From positions 2,443,001 to 2,507,000 of the forward strand of contig BSYQ01000006.1 of the NCBI GenBank assembly GCA_030272585.1: a DNA stretch of 64,000 nucleotides. Reading direction: 5' to 3'. A model generated the notes under the pieces. It saw only the letters and a list, made by a program, of their open reading frames with translations, had not been told where the DNA came from and did no database searches. Positions within the stretch are counted from its first letter, which is position 1, and every line of letters begins with the position of its first letter. Source of the DNA: Bryopsis sp. KO-2023. Taxonomy: Eukaryota > Chlorophyta > Ulvophyceae > Bryopsidales > Bryopsidaceae. The translations under genes and the position numbers were made by a program. This document shows, one piece after another, positions 33,483 to 47,605 of the stretch.

Positions 33483-36400
33483 CAGCGGCAGAGCGAGAGC
33501 GATAGAGGATAGCTTCACAGAGGAATGCTTCTTTGTAAGGATTGATTGGTTTTCTCAACGAATGAGATTATCGGATCAGTTCCTTTTCGAAGCGCTCACG
33601 CAATTCTGGTCCGGTGGTTCTGGTTCGGAAGCCAAAAGGAAGTCAGGGGGCGGCTGAGACCTCTCTCTCCTGGTTGAGTAGTTGAGACTGTTTTTTGTGT
33701 GTGTGTATGCGGAGGGTCAAATCAGAAAGATCTCCCAACCTGTTTTATCTTCTAGGGACAATGGCAGCGCTTGGCACGTTGGTTGATTCATGATGTGTAA
33801 GAGAGTGTGAAAGGGGGCTGACAAACACAACTTAAAAAATTGCCAAACCTTTTTTCAGGCACTCACTCCCAGGGGGTTCCGAGTCGCTTTGCAGGACACC
33901 ACAAAATTCAAAAACCTCCCCACATACATATACATACATAGATACCAAATCTCAAGCCCTTGCCTCCCCCCAAAAAAACACACCCACTCCAGGCGGCACA
34001 GTAAGATATTGTAACATTGTCCTCGTAACGCTTGTGGGTGGACACCATTGCCAAAAAAAAAAAAAACTCATTCTTTACCCGTTCCACTCTCAAAACAGAA
34101 ATAAAGACATGACCCCACCCCCCCTTGTAACATCATATTCCAAATGCAACGTTTGGCTACCATAAAAAGTATTTTTTTTTGTTTTTTGTCTTTTTTTTTC
34201 CGCCTCATCAGTGCTTTGAAAGAAAGAGGGTAGCCATTTACAAAACAAGTTTTGCTTGTTCCCTCAAGTCACCCCCAACAAGAAAAATAACGCTGCTGTT
34301 TTTTTCAACCTGTTTCTTCACATAACACTGAACTCCCCCGGAAAAACTGTCCACCATGAAGTGTTCTTTTTTTTTTAAACATATGCTCATTTGCCAACCT
34401 AAAAATATCGGACACCGACAAAAAAAAGAAAAAGAATGTAAGCATCAATAAAAAAAGAAAACCATAGAAATATAATGCGGTATAAAAAAAAACACAAAAC
34501 CGAAACTCGAACAGTAAAAAAGATGGAGAATGGCGAACGTAAATCTTCGCGTAAATAGATCCTTTTTTTAACTTTTTTTTTTTTTTTGCTTGATATTGCT
34601 TGGGGGAGCGTTCCGAAAAAAAAAATAACCTCGTTCTTTCGTTGCTTTTTTTTTTCCTTTTTTCCTTCTCCCTCTTTTTTTTTTTTGTTCTTTTTCTTGT
34701 GGAAGCGCCTCTCGATTTGCAACTTTCACAAGCAACCAGTGTAAAAGAAAAAAAAGAAACGGACACACGCACACATATATCCCTACCTACCCAGATCTTA
34801 ACTTCTTTCACTCTCCCTTTCTCGTTTTTTTTTTTTTTTTTTTAATTCCCCCGTCAACGTTTTTGACATTTTAAACAAAAGGATACCAAAATAAATGACT
34901 CAAGAAAAGCACCTCACACCATGTTCCCATGATAATCTCCACAACTCAATGCCAATTCCCTGTTCTGTCCTCATTCTCCCAAACTCTTTCGTTCAGACTA
35001 AAATCCCCCAAAACCCAACACATTTGCCGCAACTTTTTTTTCACCCCCTTTCGGGTTCTTTTTTCTGATTTTTTTTTTTCTTGTTCTCCAAACCACCCAA
35101 TTAAGAAAAGAACGATGCCGAAGGGATCAATGGAATTCTCACAAAAACGGTAACAAAACACACCACCAAAACAATGATCTTTTTTTTTCTTTTTTTTTCC
35201 TCTTTTCGTTTTGATTGCTTAATGCTTGACTCGATCATTGATAATAAATCCTCCAGATCCTCCTCCGATTTTACTTCTTTTTTTTTCTCTCTCCCAAGTT
35301 TTCGTTTTCGTTTTCACATTACTTTTTTTTTTTTTTTGGTTTTGAAAGTGCATGTCGGGGGAAGTCGGTGCAGGTGGGTCAGGGGTTGCTGGTAGTGTTT
35401 TTTTTTCTTTTTTTTTCTCTCTGCTACAAAATAAGCCATCGAAACAAACAAGTAGCATTAAAAGAAGCAGGGGGACCCACTCGGAACCAGAACAATCAAT
35501 CACCTCTTCTTTCCCCATTTTAAAATAGAAAAAAAAATTAACATCTGAACCCACATACTCCATCACCATAAAAAAATGCCAAAACACCAGCAAATAAAAC
35601 TTCCCTACCCCACGCCCTCTCTCTTTTTTTTTTCAAACCATTTTCCAATTTCTACACCACTGCTGATTTTGCCACTGCCTCCAATCCCTTTTTTTTGTTT
35701 TCTCTCTCGCCTTTGTTTTCAAAACTCACTTTATATCTTTTGTTTTTCCCCTCGATCACATTTGGACTTGGACTCGAATACATAAAAGAAACCTCCGCTC
35801 CAGTTTGTTTTTTAATATATGTACACACATATATGGAAAACAGAAGCCTGAAGGAAATCCCATCAAAAGAAAAAATGAAAAAAAAAAAAAAGCAAAAAAA
35901 ACACACATAGTTAGCATAAGTTTTTTTCCAAACTGGGAAAAATGAAACCCACCGAGATGGATGATTATCTCTTTTTTAATTTGTTGGTTTTTTTTTTCCC
36001 TCCATTTTCACATGGGTTTTCCCTTTTTGTATTTCTATAATGCAGCTCCGTTTTTCATCCCGTTCGTTTTCTTACGAAAAGAAATTCTGCGGCAGCGTTT
36101 TCTTTTTTCTTTTTTTTCCCATCGACTTCTTTCGAAGAAAAATCTATGTATATTTATAAACACTAAAAGAACCCACATACTCGTTCCTCAACTCTCACAC
36201 TTTTTTCTCACTCTTTCCCTTTTCAGTCCAGCCCCCCTCCCCCAAACCTGTGTATTTTTTTTTTAAATCCCCTCTTCAAATAAACCACTCCTTTTTCTTT
36301 TTCCATGCTTCTTTTTTTCAAATTAAGAAAAAAAAAACACAAAAAACTTTCTTGTATCCTTTTTTTTTCTCTCTTCCTCTTCCCCTTTGTGCTTGAAACA

Positions 36401-36484
36401 AAACCAAAAAAAAAAAAAAAAAAGAGATGGCGAAAAAAAATGAAAACGAAAACGAAAAACCCCGAAAAAAAAATGGCACACCCT
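33483..36484. other. Low-complexity spacer downstream of the CASTOR-like gene
   Basis: Apart from the first 200 bases (promoter side of the 51-residue gene), this 3 kb is dominated by T and A runs of 8-17 bases, with scattered AC repeats. All ORFs on both strands here are Phe-, Lys- or Ser-rich translations of homopolymers. No gene was seen. Confidence 0.6.
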
Positions 36485-39400
36485 TTACTCGGCATCTGCT
36501 AGCACGACCACGGCTTCAATGGTTTCCAGCGAAATTCTCTGTTCGTGTTTTTTCGGAGGATTAAGAATGACAGTGCCGTTTTCCTTGTAACCCATGCAAA
36601 CCTCCAGCCCCGATTGGCATCGTGCCATCAAATCATAAAAACTCAAATTCTCCCCTGCAAGAACAAAAAATAAGAAGAAAAAACTTAAAAAACCACCACC
36701 ACCATGCACAGTGATCTTCCCATTGATTTTGGTAAAGTTTTACTTTAGAAAAATTTCCAAAAGATTTTCATATGCTGAGAGACGAACAAGAGGAATCAAA
36801 GCTCTGGAAGAAGCAAAAAAGGTGCATGCCTACAGCTTCGAGTTTTCTTTTTTCTAAATATATTTCTTTTTTTTTGTCAAAAAAAAGGATTTGGCCTGTG
36901 TAAAACCGACCTGGTCGCAAATACTTCTCGCTCGGAAATACATATAGCTCATTGCCTTCATCGGTGAAGAGCTCCTTGAGGACCGTGTTGACGGTAGCAC
37001 TCTCGGACACCATGGCCAAAACCATGCTCACCAACTCATTGCTCATCACAAACTCACTAATGCTGAGTTCCTGTTTCGCAAGCATAAAAAATAAAAATAA
37101 AAATCCATCAAATATTCACCAAATGCTCATATCCATCAAATATTGCCCGTGTAAAGAAACCCAACAAAAAACCCTCCTTTCAACATTTCTTCCCCGGGAA
37201 AAAAATGAGGCATCGGTTCCAGAAAAACAACTGGAAAAGAATTTTCCATCAAAAAAATGCCATCAATGGAGATGGTGTTCAGGATTACCTGGATGAGATT
37301 CCTTGTTCGCAAGTCCAAAATTTCGCTGATGATGACCCTTTCATCCCCATCGTTGCAGGCGTTTTGGAAAAACTCCAAACTTGGCAACCGCTCCGCTTCG
37401 CTCAGCTGCACCACACACAGACACTCACTCAACTCCACGCAAAAAAAAAAAACAAAAAAAAACAGAAAAAAAGAGAAGGATAGGAAAGCCATTTCGTAGC
37501 GAAGTGCTCTTACTCCTTCGGATTGCTTGGACTTCATCATTATGTCTCTCAGCAGCAGCAGCGTGGCCAAATTCCGAGAATCGGCATCGGCGATGAAATT
37601 TCCTGTCGCAGATTCGTCAGCCAATATCAAAATCGACGAGAAGGACGCCGGGTCCAAGTTCTCCAGTTTTTTCCGTGTGACCAAATCCCCCTTGAGCTTT
37701 TCGTCTTGATAATACAATGTCAAATTCTTCAGGTCGACGTCCGGATCGAGACCTCCCTACAAACAACCACATTGCCATTCGATAACAGAAACTTCACACA
37801 CACATACACACATGCTTCATTCAAAAGGAAGGAGTCTACGGGCGTTTGGACTGACACTTTTTTTAATTAAAAAAAAATTATGTTGCCATTCTTTTAATCT
37901 AAACGACTTCTTTTTGTTATTAAAAAAACCACCCCACCCCGCCACACACATGCAAACTTTAGAGCGTGTCAACCTTCGCCACAATACAAAATCGCGACAA
38001 CATCAAAGCTTCAACAACATATCTCGTTTCATTTTTATTCCACCTTTCATTTCTCATTTTTTCTTAAAGAAAAAAAAACAACGAAAGGTTCTTTTTTTTA
38101 TGGTGGTTTCAACCCCCCACCCACCTTTTTCAAAAGCTCGTGCCGTTCGTGAATGGGGACCTCGTTATACAGAGTCAGTTCGCTCCCTGGCGAAACAAAC
38201 TCATCCATCACGATGATCATATCGTCCATGTCTCTCCTCCAGCCGCAAAACAAGATCTTCTCGGGACTCCGAGGCCACTCCCATTGGGGACGTTCCCCGG
38301 CATTCGCTTTCACGTAAGGACCCGGCTGATACGTGTCGTCATCTTCCGCCAACACGAGAAGCTGATCTCCTGAAAAACCAACACCAAATCGATGGGAAGA
38401 TCAAGAAAAAGTGGTTTGACGCAATAAATCTACGGGGAGCATCTCTATATGAGTTGGTCATGGAATTGCCACAGATCTAACACGTACTTTTCTTTATTTC
38501 CCATTTTTGCAAGGCAGTGGAGCAAACAGAGGAGACACAAAGGCAACCAATGGGCTAGCGACACCAGCAATTGATGAAATTCGTCGGTGTGCAGATCTCG
38601 CTTCAAATCTGTGGCAAAGAATTTTTATGATTTTTTGTATGAATGTCGAACTCACCTCGTTGAAACACGTACCCAGATTCCGGGTTCAAGTTGACCCTGC
38701 GACCATGAGCCGGAGTGATACCTAGCCACAGCAACACATAAAACTTCTCATTCACACAGCTTCTCCATTTTTCTTTTCCTGGAGACATGTTTAAGTAAAT
38801 GTGGCTGTCGCTAGAAATCTGCTAAAACTCTTCCCCAATATTTATGCAGTGTAAATCCTGCAGCAGGAAACCAAGAAAAACTAAAATCTCCTTATCTCCA
38901 TTCCCGGACCGCCAGCATCGAATTTCTAATGCCCCATGTTTTGTTTTCTACGGACGACCCACCCAAGGGAATCGCATCCGGAAAGCTCATGACGATTTCT
39001 CCAAATGTTTTCCCTTCGAGTTCCGGCCACTCTTGAAAGTAGAATTCCGCCCCTTCGTACCCCATCAGTTCTTCCCACACGCCGGCCAGCCCCGGCTGCC
39101 TGGCGCACTGAATCATGAGCCTCCCGATGATGTCGTGCGCCACCACTGTCTCCACTTTGTCTCGACCCACCATCTTCACCAAAGGCTCGTTATCCACGTC
39201 ACACATCTCTGCGACGATGTGACCCTGCATCATATCGAAATCAACAACCCAAACTCCTTCAATCTCCCTATAAGGTTTTTTTTGTTTTTTGTTTTTTTCC
39301 CTGGAGGTGTTTTATTCATTTTTTCTGGTTTTTTTTTTTTTTGTTTTTGATTTGGGTGTGTGTGTGCTTCTGGAGGGGTTCTCGGACCCGTCATGGACAG

Positions 39401-42400
39401 AGGGGTCCTGTGATATATCAAAAAAGTAAAAAAACTTGTTCAGCGAAACAGCCATGGCATATGGGTTTTACGTGTTTTCTTTCTTTCTACATCCAGTTTG
39501 TGGTAGGATGTTGTTTCTAATTCTCAAACTCTGAGTCCCCCCCCCCCCAAAAAAAAAGGCCAAGGGTGAATTTTTTCCTCCTTTTCTAGGATAAAACCCT
39601 GAAGACCTTGACCTCCATTTCCCCCCCCCAAAAAAAAAATTATAATGCTGAAAACATCAACAAAAATCCAAACAATTTGCACATGGCTCTTTTTCAAACG
39701 CACCCTCTCCTCCTCCCCCCCTTTATTTGTTCAAGGCATTTTCCATCATTTTTTTTTGTTTCACAGTCTATGCCTATTTCTCTTTCTTCCTTTTTTTTCT
39801 TAACATTATTTCATGAATAGCCAGCTTGTTTTTCTTCCTTATTTCGAGATCCATGTCCTTATGAATCGCTATGTTCTATATCCTATTCTTGTGTATTGTT
39901 TCAATTCCGCTAAAAAAAAAATTAGGCATGGGTATGGCAGGGGCCCCATTCCAGTAACACATCCCTGGTTATGGAACATTGAGACTTTCAACCCTTCCGC
40001 CATAATTTACCTCAAAACTAGTGAAATGCTTGGTTGTTTTTCCCCGGGTTACCTTCAGGCCCCCCCGTTCTTTGTATTTGTCGTGCAGGGCGACAAGACT
40101 CAGCACGATTCGCAACACTCTTGCGTCGCTCTGGTCTGGTGATTGATGATTGGCTAATACAATGATGGAGCGTGCAAGATGAACAGATACCTTCCAAAAC
40201 AAAAAACACACACACAGATTTCATTAGTCAACGTCAAGTGGTTTCACACCCAACCCAGAAAAAAAGTAAAAAAAAGTATATATGAATGAAATACAAAGAT
40301 GATGTCCCAATTATCTATGATTCGAGACAATATTAGACACGTCCTTGCGTTTCATTTTTCCATGTCTATTTTTGGCACCAACCACTCATTGTCTATTCTT
40401 ATTGCCATTTTTTTTTCCATTGCATTCTTTTGCTCTTTCCGTATTCTTTTAGTCGATATGTGTTCATTCATTGCTTTTTTCTTTTCTTTGAATATACTTT
40501 TACTTTACTTTTTTGTCCACTATCTTACTTCCCGCATATGAAAAAACACCAACTAAACATCAGGTTCAGAAGATGCGATTCAAAACGGATCAATTTTTTC
40601 TTTTTCTGGGAATCAAAAACTCACCTTGGCAAGATCATACCTAAGCAAAGGATTGCCTGAACGGCATATTATTCGTGATCCTTTCATGTCAAGATTCGCC
40701 CGAGCAAGTTCCGCCTCCATTTCTTCCTTATCTCGCTCGGCCATTATAACAATCTACATCGATTCAGGCAAACGACAAAAAGAAACGATCATCATCCAAC
40801 AAAAATCAACTTTGACCAGCACAAAATTAAAACAAAAAATACTGATGAGCCTCGAACAAATGAAAGAACATAATCTCTGACTTCTGCGGTTACCAAAAAA
40901 GCAATCATCGAACGTAGATTCCCCCCCCCCCCCTTTTTTTCTTACAATGAATCGGTAAGTGCCTGAAATTCAATTGATCTGTTTGGAAATAAATAAATAA
41001 AGTGTAAAAGGGAATGAAAAATAAAGTGTAAAAGGGAATGAAACCAAAAGGGCAGAATTAAAAAAGCATGAACACTTACTGGTGCCCCCCCGATGCTTTC
41101 ATTTGCGAGGATAATCTGGATGACTACAGGAATCAACTTGTCGCTCCACCCCAAGATGAGCGTGTGATCCGACTCCAGAACCTCAGAAACCCCCTTCTTC
41201 ATTTCATCCACTTTCTCGCTGATCGCCTCTGAAATATCACAAAAAAAAAATTCACAAACATAATAAAAATAAGAAGTACCTGACAATGATTTTCATCCTG
41301 GAATCATTCTTGAATTCAGGACCCTTTTCCCCAAACAAAATATAGCATTCGACTAATTTTTTTGTACGAGTCTGACAGAAAATCCTTTTTACAAAAGATA
41401 AAGAAGTCCCGACCAAAACAGGAATCGAAAAACCGTCGCAATTTGGCGCACTCGGTTAGTTTATTTGCTCTTATGTTTTTTTTTTTTGTTCTTATGTTTT
41501 GTTTTATTTCCAAATCTCGTTTATTTTTTACTCTCTTTTATGGTGAAGCGGGAGGGTGTCAAGGGATTGATTGTCTGAACAAATTTCCATTGTCCTGCTT
41601 GAAAGCACCATTCTCCTCCCAAAGGAAAAAATCCATAAATCCGAACGCACCTGAGACGATTCCCAACATTAGAGCAGTCACCAGCAGACCACCCAAGCTC
41701 ACGATCGTCGCGACCACCCTGGTCGCAACGCCTGAGAACCCCCGACCGGACCCCGCTTCCTCCGAGAACGTCCAGTCGATCCCAACCCCCGCCAAAGCCT
41801 CCCAGAGCGCGTTGTACAGGGACGTGTCGCTGACGGAGAAAATCGCAACCCCTCCGACACCCACCAGCAGCAGAGTCACCGTCATCAGCGCCACCGCTTT
41901 GCTGTTGGGATTGGTGGAGAACCAGTTATCCATTCTATACGCCAGGACTTTCGACGGTGGCAAAGATTTGGTGTAGTATTTGAGTTTCGACGCCAGCGGG
42001 CGGGGAAGGACCTGGGGGAGGTTGTCGAGTCGTCCGTACACCCAGAACGCCCCCACCACGACCATGACAAGCAACGCCGCAGACATCGACTTGGTCGCGA
42101 TTGTCCAGGCGTCCATCGCTTCGCTTTGGTTGTTGTCGACATCAGGCGAGGGACACGTCTGGTTTAAATTCAATGGAAAATCCAGCGGGACGACTTCTTT
42201 GCGCAGCTCCCTCTGGCTGTTTTCTATGTCTTTGCGCAAGTCCGTTAGCAAAGTGGTGACCGATTCCTTGGGAGCGTCATCCTTCACGTTTTGGTCCTGC
42301 AGCGCCTTCTCTATTCTCCGCAACACCTCCACCTGGTTCACTTGTTCGGATTGTTCCCTCCCGTTTTTGGTGTGGGTAAATTGGGCGAGCGACAGCTGCC

Positions 42401-42770
42401 AATGCAAGCGCTCTATCTCCACGTTTAACCTAAACAAAGCGAAAGCAGCCCCCTGGGGTGAGCACAGTTCGACACCATCACCCCCCTCGGTGGGGTTCTT
42501 TTTGACTGCACAAGAGGAAAAAAATAAACGAAAATAAACGGCGCCCGAAAACAAACAAAACGCCACGCACGCAAACCCCTCTCCCTTTTGGCAACAACCC
42601 CCCTCCCCATTCCAAAAAGACGCACGCTCGCACACACACCGCTGTGTTTGCTGGAGAGTTAGGGCGAGCACCACCACCAGGAAAGCAGACAGGGCCATGG
42701 ACACCGTCACTGTGCTCGGGAGGCGAAACGCACTCGTCCCCACGTTTGGCATGAAGTTGTTCATCGCCAT
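36485..42770 (-). CDS. CASTOR: CASTOR/POLLUX (DMI1)-type cation channel with RCK-like domains
   Basis: Twelve exons join in frame to 888 residues: 42770-42638, 42505-41651, 41228-41080, 40753-40625, 40190-40053, 39224-38963, 38721-38656, 38369-38125, 37756-37514, 37405-37289, 37070-36911, 36654-36485. Plant CASTOR and POLLUX are nuclear-envelope cation channels needed for symbiotic Ca2+ oscillation; algal homologs also exist. Seen: a first membrane segment (ALSAFLVVVLALTL), a coiled coil, SAALLVMVVVGAFWVYG, AVALMTVTLLLVGVGGV, a pore loop, and VVATIVSLGGLLVTALMLG. The cytosolic half has HTLILGWSDKLIP, ANESIGG, DQSDARVLRIVLSL, HDIIGRLMIQCARQPGLA, KILFCGWRRDMDDM and FVMSNELVSMVLAMV, all diagnostic of the family. 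The pore sequence is unusual (WTFSEEAGSGRG instead of ADSGNHA). Whether it is the CASTOR or the POLLUX ortholog is not decided. Confidence 0.93.
40997..41044. repeat. 24-bp tandem duplication in a CASTOR intron
   Basis: Two adjacent units of ataaagtgtaaaagggaatg plus four bases, at 40997-41020 and 41021-41044, differing at the last base. Located just after the donor of exon 3 in intronic sequence. Confidence 0.9.
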
Positions 42771-43565
42771 CCACTTTCAAATGGCAATAGTGTCTGGGTG
42801 TTGTAAACGCCAGACAAGGGGCTGCATCAAGAGCGACGAGACAAAAGTAATGAATCAGGACAGCGACAGGAAAGCAGTCCAAAGCCGTCACATGGTCGAT
42901 CTCGCCGTGACGCCTCAGGGAAACGCGCAAGTTACGACATGTTCGGTCGTTCGTTTGAAAAAATGCACGGATAATGGGCTCGAATTGGGGGTGGGGAGCA
43001 GGGATATTCCAGAAAACTGTTCACGAAAATCGAGAATCGAGAACTGAAGAGAGCCGCCAGCCTGTCAAATTCTGGCGTTCAACGCAGACTCTCCAGAACA
43101 TACTGGATGTGGTGGCAAGAAATGCCACATGTTGCTGAATCCTGTGTATGATTTCTCAGTCAGTGAATTCCCTTCGAACGGAAATTGTGATTGATCATCG
43201 AAAAGGTGAGGTTATGGTGTTGGAGGTCCTCAGTTCGAATCCTGAGCAAGTGGGGATTTGTTTCAGGTCACCAAAGGCACAAGACCTCTATGGTGTGGCT
43301 ATATGGATTGGGGGGTGAGGATGCTCGCTTCCAGAATTTATGAATTGACAATTACAGATATCGAACTGCTTCTCCCACCGAAACAGAAACTGTTACGAAA
43401 GCTCACACCATAAAAAAAACGTAGGAAACGATATACTTTCTTCTTGTTTTTGTGTGGTGCAACAGTAATGAAATTCCCTAGTCGTAATATAAAACCACCA
43501 CCACTACCAGTTCTTTCTTTCCCAGGAAAACGAGCGCAGCATGTTTTAAGGGGGAGGGGGGGGGG
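42771..43565. other. Spacer between CASTOR-like gene 5' end and TFB1 3' end
   Basis: Promoter side of the CASTOR-like gene. A perfect 5-bp stem around TTCGAATC at 43229-43246 looks like a tRNA T-arm but no acceptor stem or A box accompanies it. No gene was seen. Confidence 0.5.
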
Positions 43566-46500
43566 TCACTGCTTTTGTGCAGTCCTTTTGGAAGCTTCCG
43601 CATTGTACTTGGCAGAAGCTGCCTCTAGAGAAGACAGCACGGGCCGAATCAATTGTTGAACGAAGGGCCTCTCTTCCACACGACATGCGTCCCTGAAGTC
43701 TTGCAAACTGCCCTCCCGAAAGGGAAAAAAAAAGACGAAACGATCGAAATCAGGAAAACACCAGCATCGTGTTGCTTCCAAATTGACACAGCACTCCTCG
43801 AAGAAGAACTAATTGGCGCTTTCTTTCTCAACTCATTGCAATTATCGCCCATGCACTGCCATCAGGGGTGTGGTTTCAACAGACTCTTGCACACATCCCA
43901 CCCAAATTTGTGTCACAAACCTTTCGTGTTGCGAAGTCAATGCTGCTCTGATTTTGTTCACTTTCGCTTCCCTCGCCGCCGAGCTGAGCGGGTACGATGC
44001 CCAGAAATGCCGCAGCAATTCGTTCACGATCAAAACTTTGCTTCTCAGCAAATCTTTCAGAGCGTGGGGAAGAACATCTGCTGGGTTCCGGTTTTGCGAC
44101 GTTCGCCCGTCCATATCCTGTACATCCATGGCCTCCCCACCTCCGTGAAACATGTCTGACAACACCTGTTTTTTTGCATGCATCCCACGAACACCACGTC
44201 AATACTTTGGCCTCACAACGACCAGCATGGAAACCCTTCACACAGTTTTTAATCGAGGACTCAGGCTTTCTCCATGACCAAATCATAAGCCAGATCTCTG
44301 TAACCCTACATAGATCCACCGATTTCAAGTTGCACATGGAGGACATGCATCAAAACCATACATGGTATTACATAATACACATTTCCGGCTACTGATTGAC
44401 TACATTATATTATTAATAAGAGTATTTATTACAATATTAGCACCTGGGATGCTGACGTTCCTAGAGGCTCAAAATCCCTTAGTCTATCTGTCGTCATTGC
44501 CTCCAAACCGTCTGGCACCGCTTCAATATTATCATCACCATCATCATCTACATCCATCGCATCATTATCCGCTTGCTCCAAATAATCCCTCATGTTTCCA
44601 ATCTTGAGCTCCGTCACCCCTGTTGTGAAAATATGATCCGGTCAAATCGCCCCCTCATGTAAAATAATATCGACAACAGGACAAAGATTCCCCTCCCCCC
44701 CCCAAAAAGAACAAAAACAAGTGCATGGCACATATATCGACGCAGATTCAAGGGTCACGTCTTGCTGGTGGAAAGAAAGCGCAACCCATGATGTCGGTAG
44801 GGTGTTGTGGTGTGTAGGCTTAAAAAGATAATATAGTTTTGAACTACTGATCAGAGGATGTTGAGCCAAAAAACAAAAAAAGTCCTACCCTGCGTTTCGG
44901 GCCCTCTAAGATCTTCCAATGGTCTGCCGTCACGATTTTGAACTCGCTCAAGCACTTCTTCGCCTACCCCCGACCGAGCTTCCTACGTCAGTCAACCAAC
45001 CCAGACGGTAAAAAAATTAGGTTTTTTTCTCCCACAAAAGAGGGTGTTTTCCATTACTACTGGTGGCTCATGCATCCACCCATCGTATGAAGATTTCTTC
45101 AATTTTTTGACCCTTTTTTTTTTCTTTGGGGGGAGGAGGGGAACACAACTGACCCCTATGTATCGCTCCCTCTGTGCTCTTCTATCGAGCTCCAATTTTC
45201 CAGCAACTGTGGTGGGATCGGAAGCTTCCCAATCAGGGACACCATCCAGTACGACGTTACCGTGACGGTTCAAATCACGAGCCAAATCGTTGGAAACCCC
45301 AACTTTTCGCGTCAAATCAGCCTGCAGGTTGGGGGAAAAAAAAGAGTTGCAAGAAAAAGAAAAAAAATAAAAATCACATACTTGCTAATTGTGCGTTGAA
45401 AAAAACAGAAAAAATAACACCATATATAAACTCAAAGCGGAAAAGAATAAAAACATACAGTTGCCGTGCAATTTTTTAAATTCTTTCTCACCTTGCCTGC
45501 GTGATGCAGCACTCCATATCCATCATAGAGAGCCCCATCGTCGTTCGCAACCAAATTGATGGTGGGGTCCATGCACCTAACTCTGGACCTAGCGTCCTGC
45601 TCCTCGATCGCCGACATGGGTCGGTCCGCAAACAAGTCGGCGAACTCATCATCCACTTGGTTCGCCTCTTGCAGCTTCCCTTCGGCTACTTTCTTTCTTT
45701 TTTGCTGGAAAAATTCACACAATTAAATACCAATTTAATTTTACTTTATTTAACTTAATTTTTAATTTATTATGTTTTTAATTGTGGCTAATCCTTATCC
45801 ATGAAAGACAAGCAAATAAAAAAAATTTCCACATACATTGTTTTTGGAAAAAGAACAGGTTCAGATGCAAAAATCATGAGCCGATGCTGCTGTATCAAAC
45901 GTCCTCTTTTCTCCACTTTATTTTTTCGGAGCAATTTTTCTGTGGAAAAAAGGATGATGTACCTGGAGGGCATACTCGTGTTTGCAAAACTTGCTCCAGA
46001 AATCGCGCTCGTCCAGGTGGTTAGGAACATGCTCCAGAAAAGCTCGATGAATGTGGGGTCTCTCCGAAAAGATGTTACGGATGACTTCCGGCGTCAGCTG
46101 CACTCTTATCTACGATATTGACAGAATTTAAACTCAAACAATCACCCAAAATAAAAGTGACTATTGTTAATAATAATAATAATAGCCCCTCCCCAAATCC
46201 CCCCCCTTTCCAAAAACAAAAGTACTTTGCAAAAAGTGAACAAACAGGCATGGATTTCCTTGGCTTGACCAAAACAACAGCTGATGAAAAACGATTCAAA
46301 ACGGAAAGGGTTTGAAGATTAGCAAAGAATTTGTTTGTTTACTTTTTGCGATGTGCCGTCCCCTCCGGAGGTCATTTCTGCCATGAAGCTGGAAGCGAGC
46401 CCGATTTTTTGGCGATCTTTGGAAGCTCGTTTCGATTGCTTCAGCAGGTGGCCTCGAGTTCGCCAAAATTCCGCGTCGCTTATGACGCCCCCCAGGACGA

Positions 46501-47605
46501 GAGTGTTGAACAGCTCACGAACATCCCTTCACAGAAAAAATAAAAAACACAAACTCTATTACTCTTCAAATTTCTGTAGCTGCAAAGAAATTTGTGTAGG
46601 GCTACCATATCTGCACTTATTATTAACAAAGCATCATCGAAACCGACAGTTCATCAGAAGTTTGCATTGGAAAAAACGTGAACCCCAAATCCTCTGAAAG
46701 GATTAAAAAAACTCGAAACTTGGAAAGCTTGACTGAAATTAAAGAAGAAAAAACAAATGAAATAATGAAGTGCATGACACACACACACATACAACGAGGT
46801 TTTTCTTTTCTCACTTGTCTTGCTCCAACAGAGCTTTTTTGGCGACGGCGTCTTTCCCTGTGGCCCGCCCTTTGGACGCATTGGAGTTGGCATTGGATGC
46901 ATTTTGGCCCTTGCTGTTTGTCGGAATCAGGGCTTGAACGATGTCCCACACTCCATCCCTTGTCGGCACATCCTCGAACTCGAGAATCAATTTGATGGTG
47001 CCCCCATCGACTTTCAGGAGAGGAACCTTCTTGGCCTTTTGCTGCCCTGAGATTGAGATTCAAAATATATATATATAAAATTAAAATAAATTAAAAAAAA
47101 AAAGCAAACGAAAAAAAGGTTGGGCGTTTTGACATTGAAAGAATCAATGTTATCAACACATTGAAGCACTTCAAATTATATCCTAAGCAATGCCCAGAAT
47201 CCCCTTAAAACCAAATTCTTAGCTGAGCGTTGATGGGCTAATCAATGATGAGAGCAATACACAGTTTAAACAAACTTCCTTCGAAAGATGAAATATATTT
47301 GGCCACATAATAAAGAACAAAAAGACTGACGGCATTGGAAAAACGACCAAACACTTTTCCCTCAACCTCAAAGGTCCAAGAGCTCATCCATCGGTACCAT
47401 CGCAACTCAAACAACTTCATGCATCCACCGCACACTCACCTTTCAGAGAGTTCACCTTAGCCCGGACGGCTTGAGCGGTCGTCACGTTCTCCGGAACCCA
47501 GTTGATAGCTTGTCTGGATATCGTCAATTTCCCAGCGACCTTCTGTTTTGGGCTGATTTGAAGCTTCGCAGGCTTGGACAGGAGGACGGTATCTCCTTCC
47601 GTCAT
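43566..47605 (-). CDS. TFB1: TFIIH core subunit p62 / TFB1 (GTF2H1)
   Basis: Ten exons join in frame to 588 residues (the Arabidopsis homolog is close to 590): 47605-47440, 47046-46815, 46526-46343, 46109-45963, 45704-45492, 45321-45154, 44982-44889, 44619-44444, 44165-43921, 43707-43566. TFB1 is a structural subunit of the TFIIH core, used in Pol II initiation and nucleotide excision repair. Visible domains: an N-terminal PH/GRAM-like domain (KLTISRQAINWVPEN, then KLILEFEDV), a first BSD domain (LFNTLVLGGVISDAEFWRTR), a second BSD domain (VQLTPEVIRNIF ... LDERDFWSKFCKHEY), RSRVRCMDPTINLVANDDG, an acidic insert MDVDDDGDD and a C-terminal helical region ending LIRPVLSSLEAASAKYNAEA. The exon 9 donor within HER was chosen because it gives SLQDFRDAC in frame with the family. 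Confidence 0.93.

Noticed and set aside
34305..36495. Several ORFs of 70-170 codons
   Set aside because: All derive from poly-T/poly-A stretches, overlap on both strands and lack motifs.
43229..43246. tRNA T-arm-like CTCAG-TTCGAATC-CTGAG
   Set aside because: No matching acceptor stem, D-arm or A box within 90 bases upstream.
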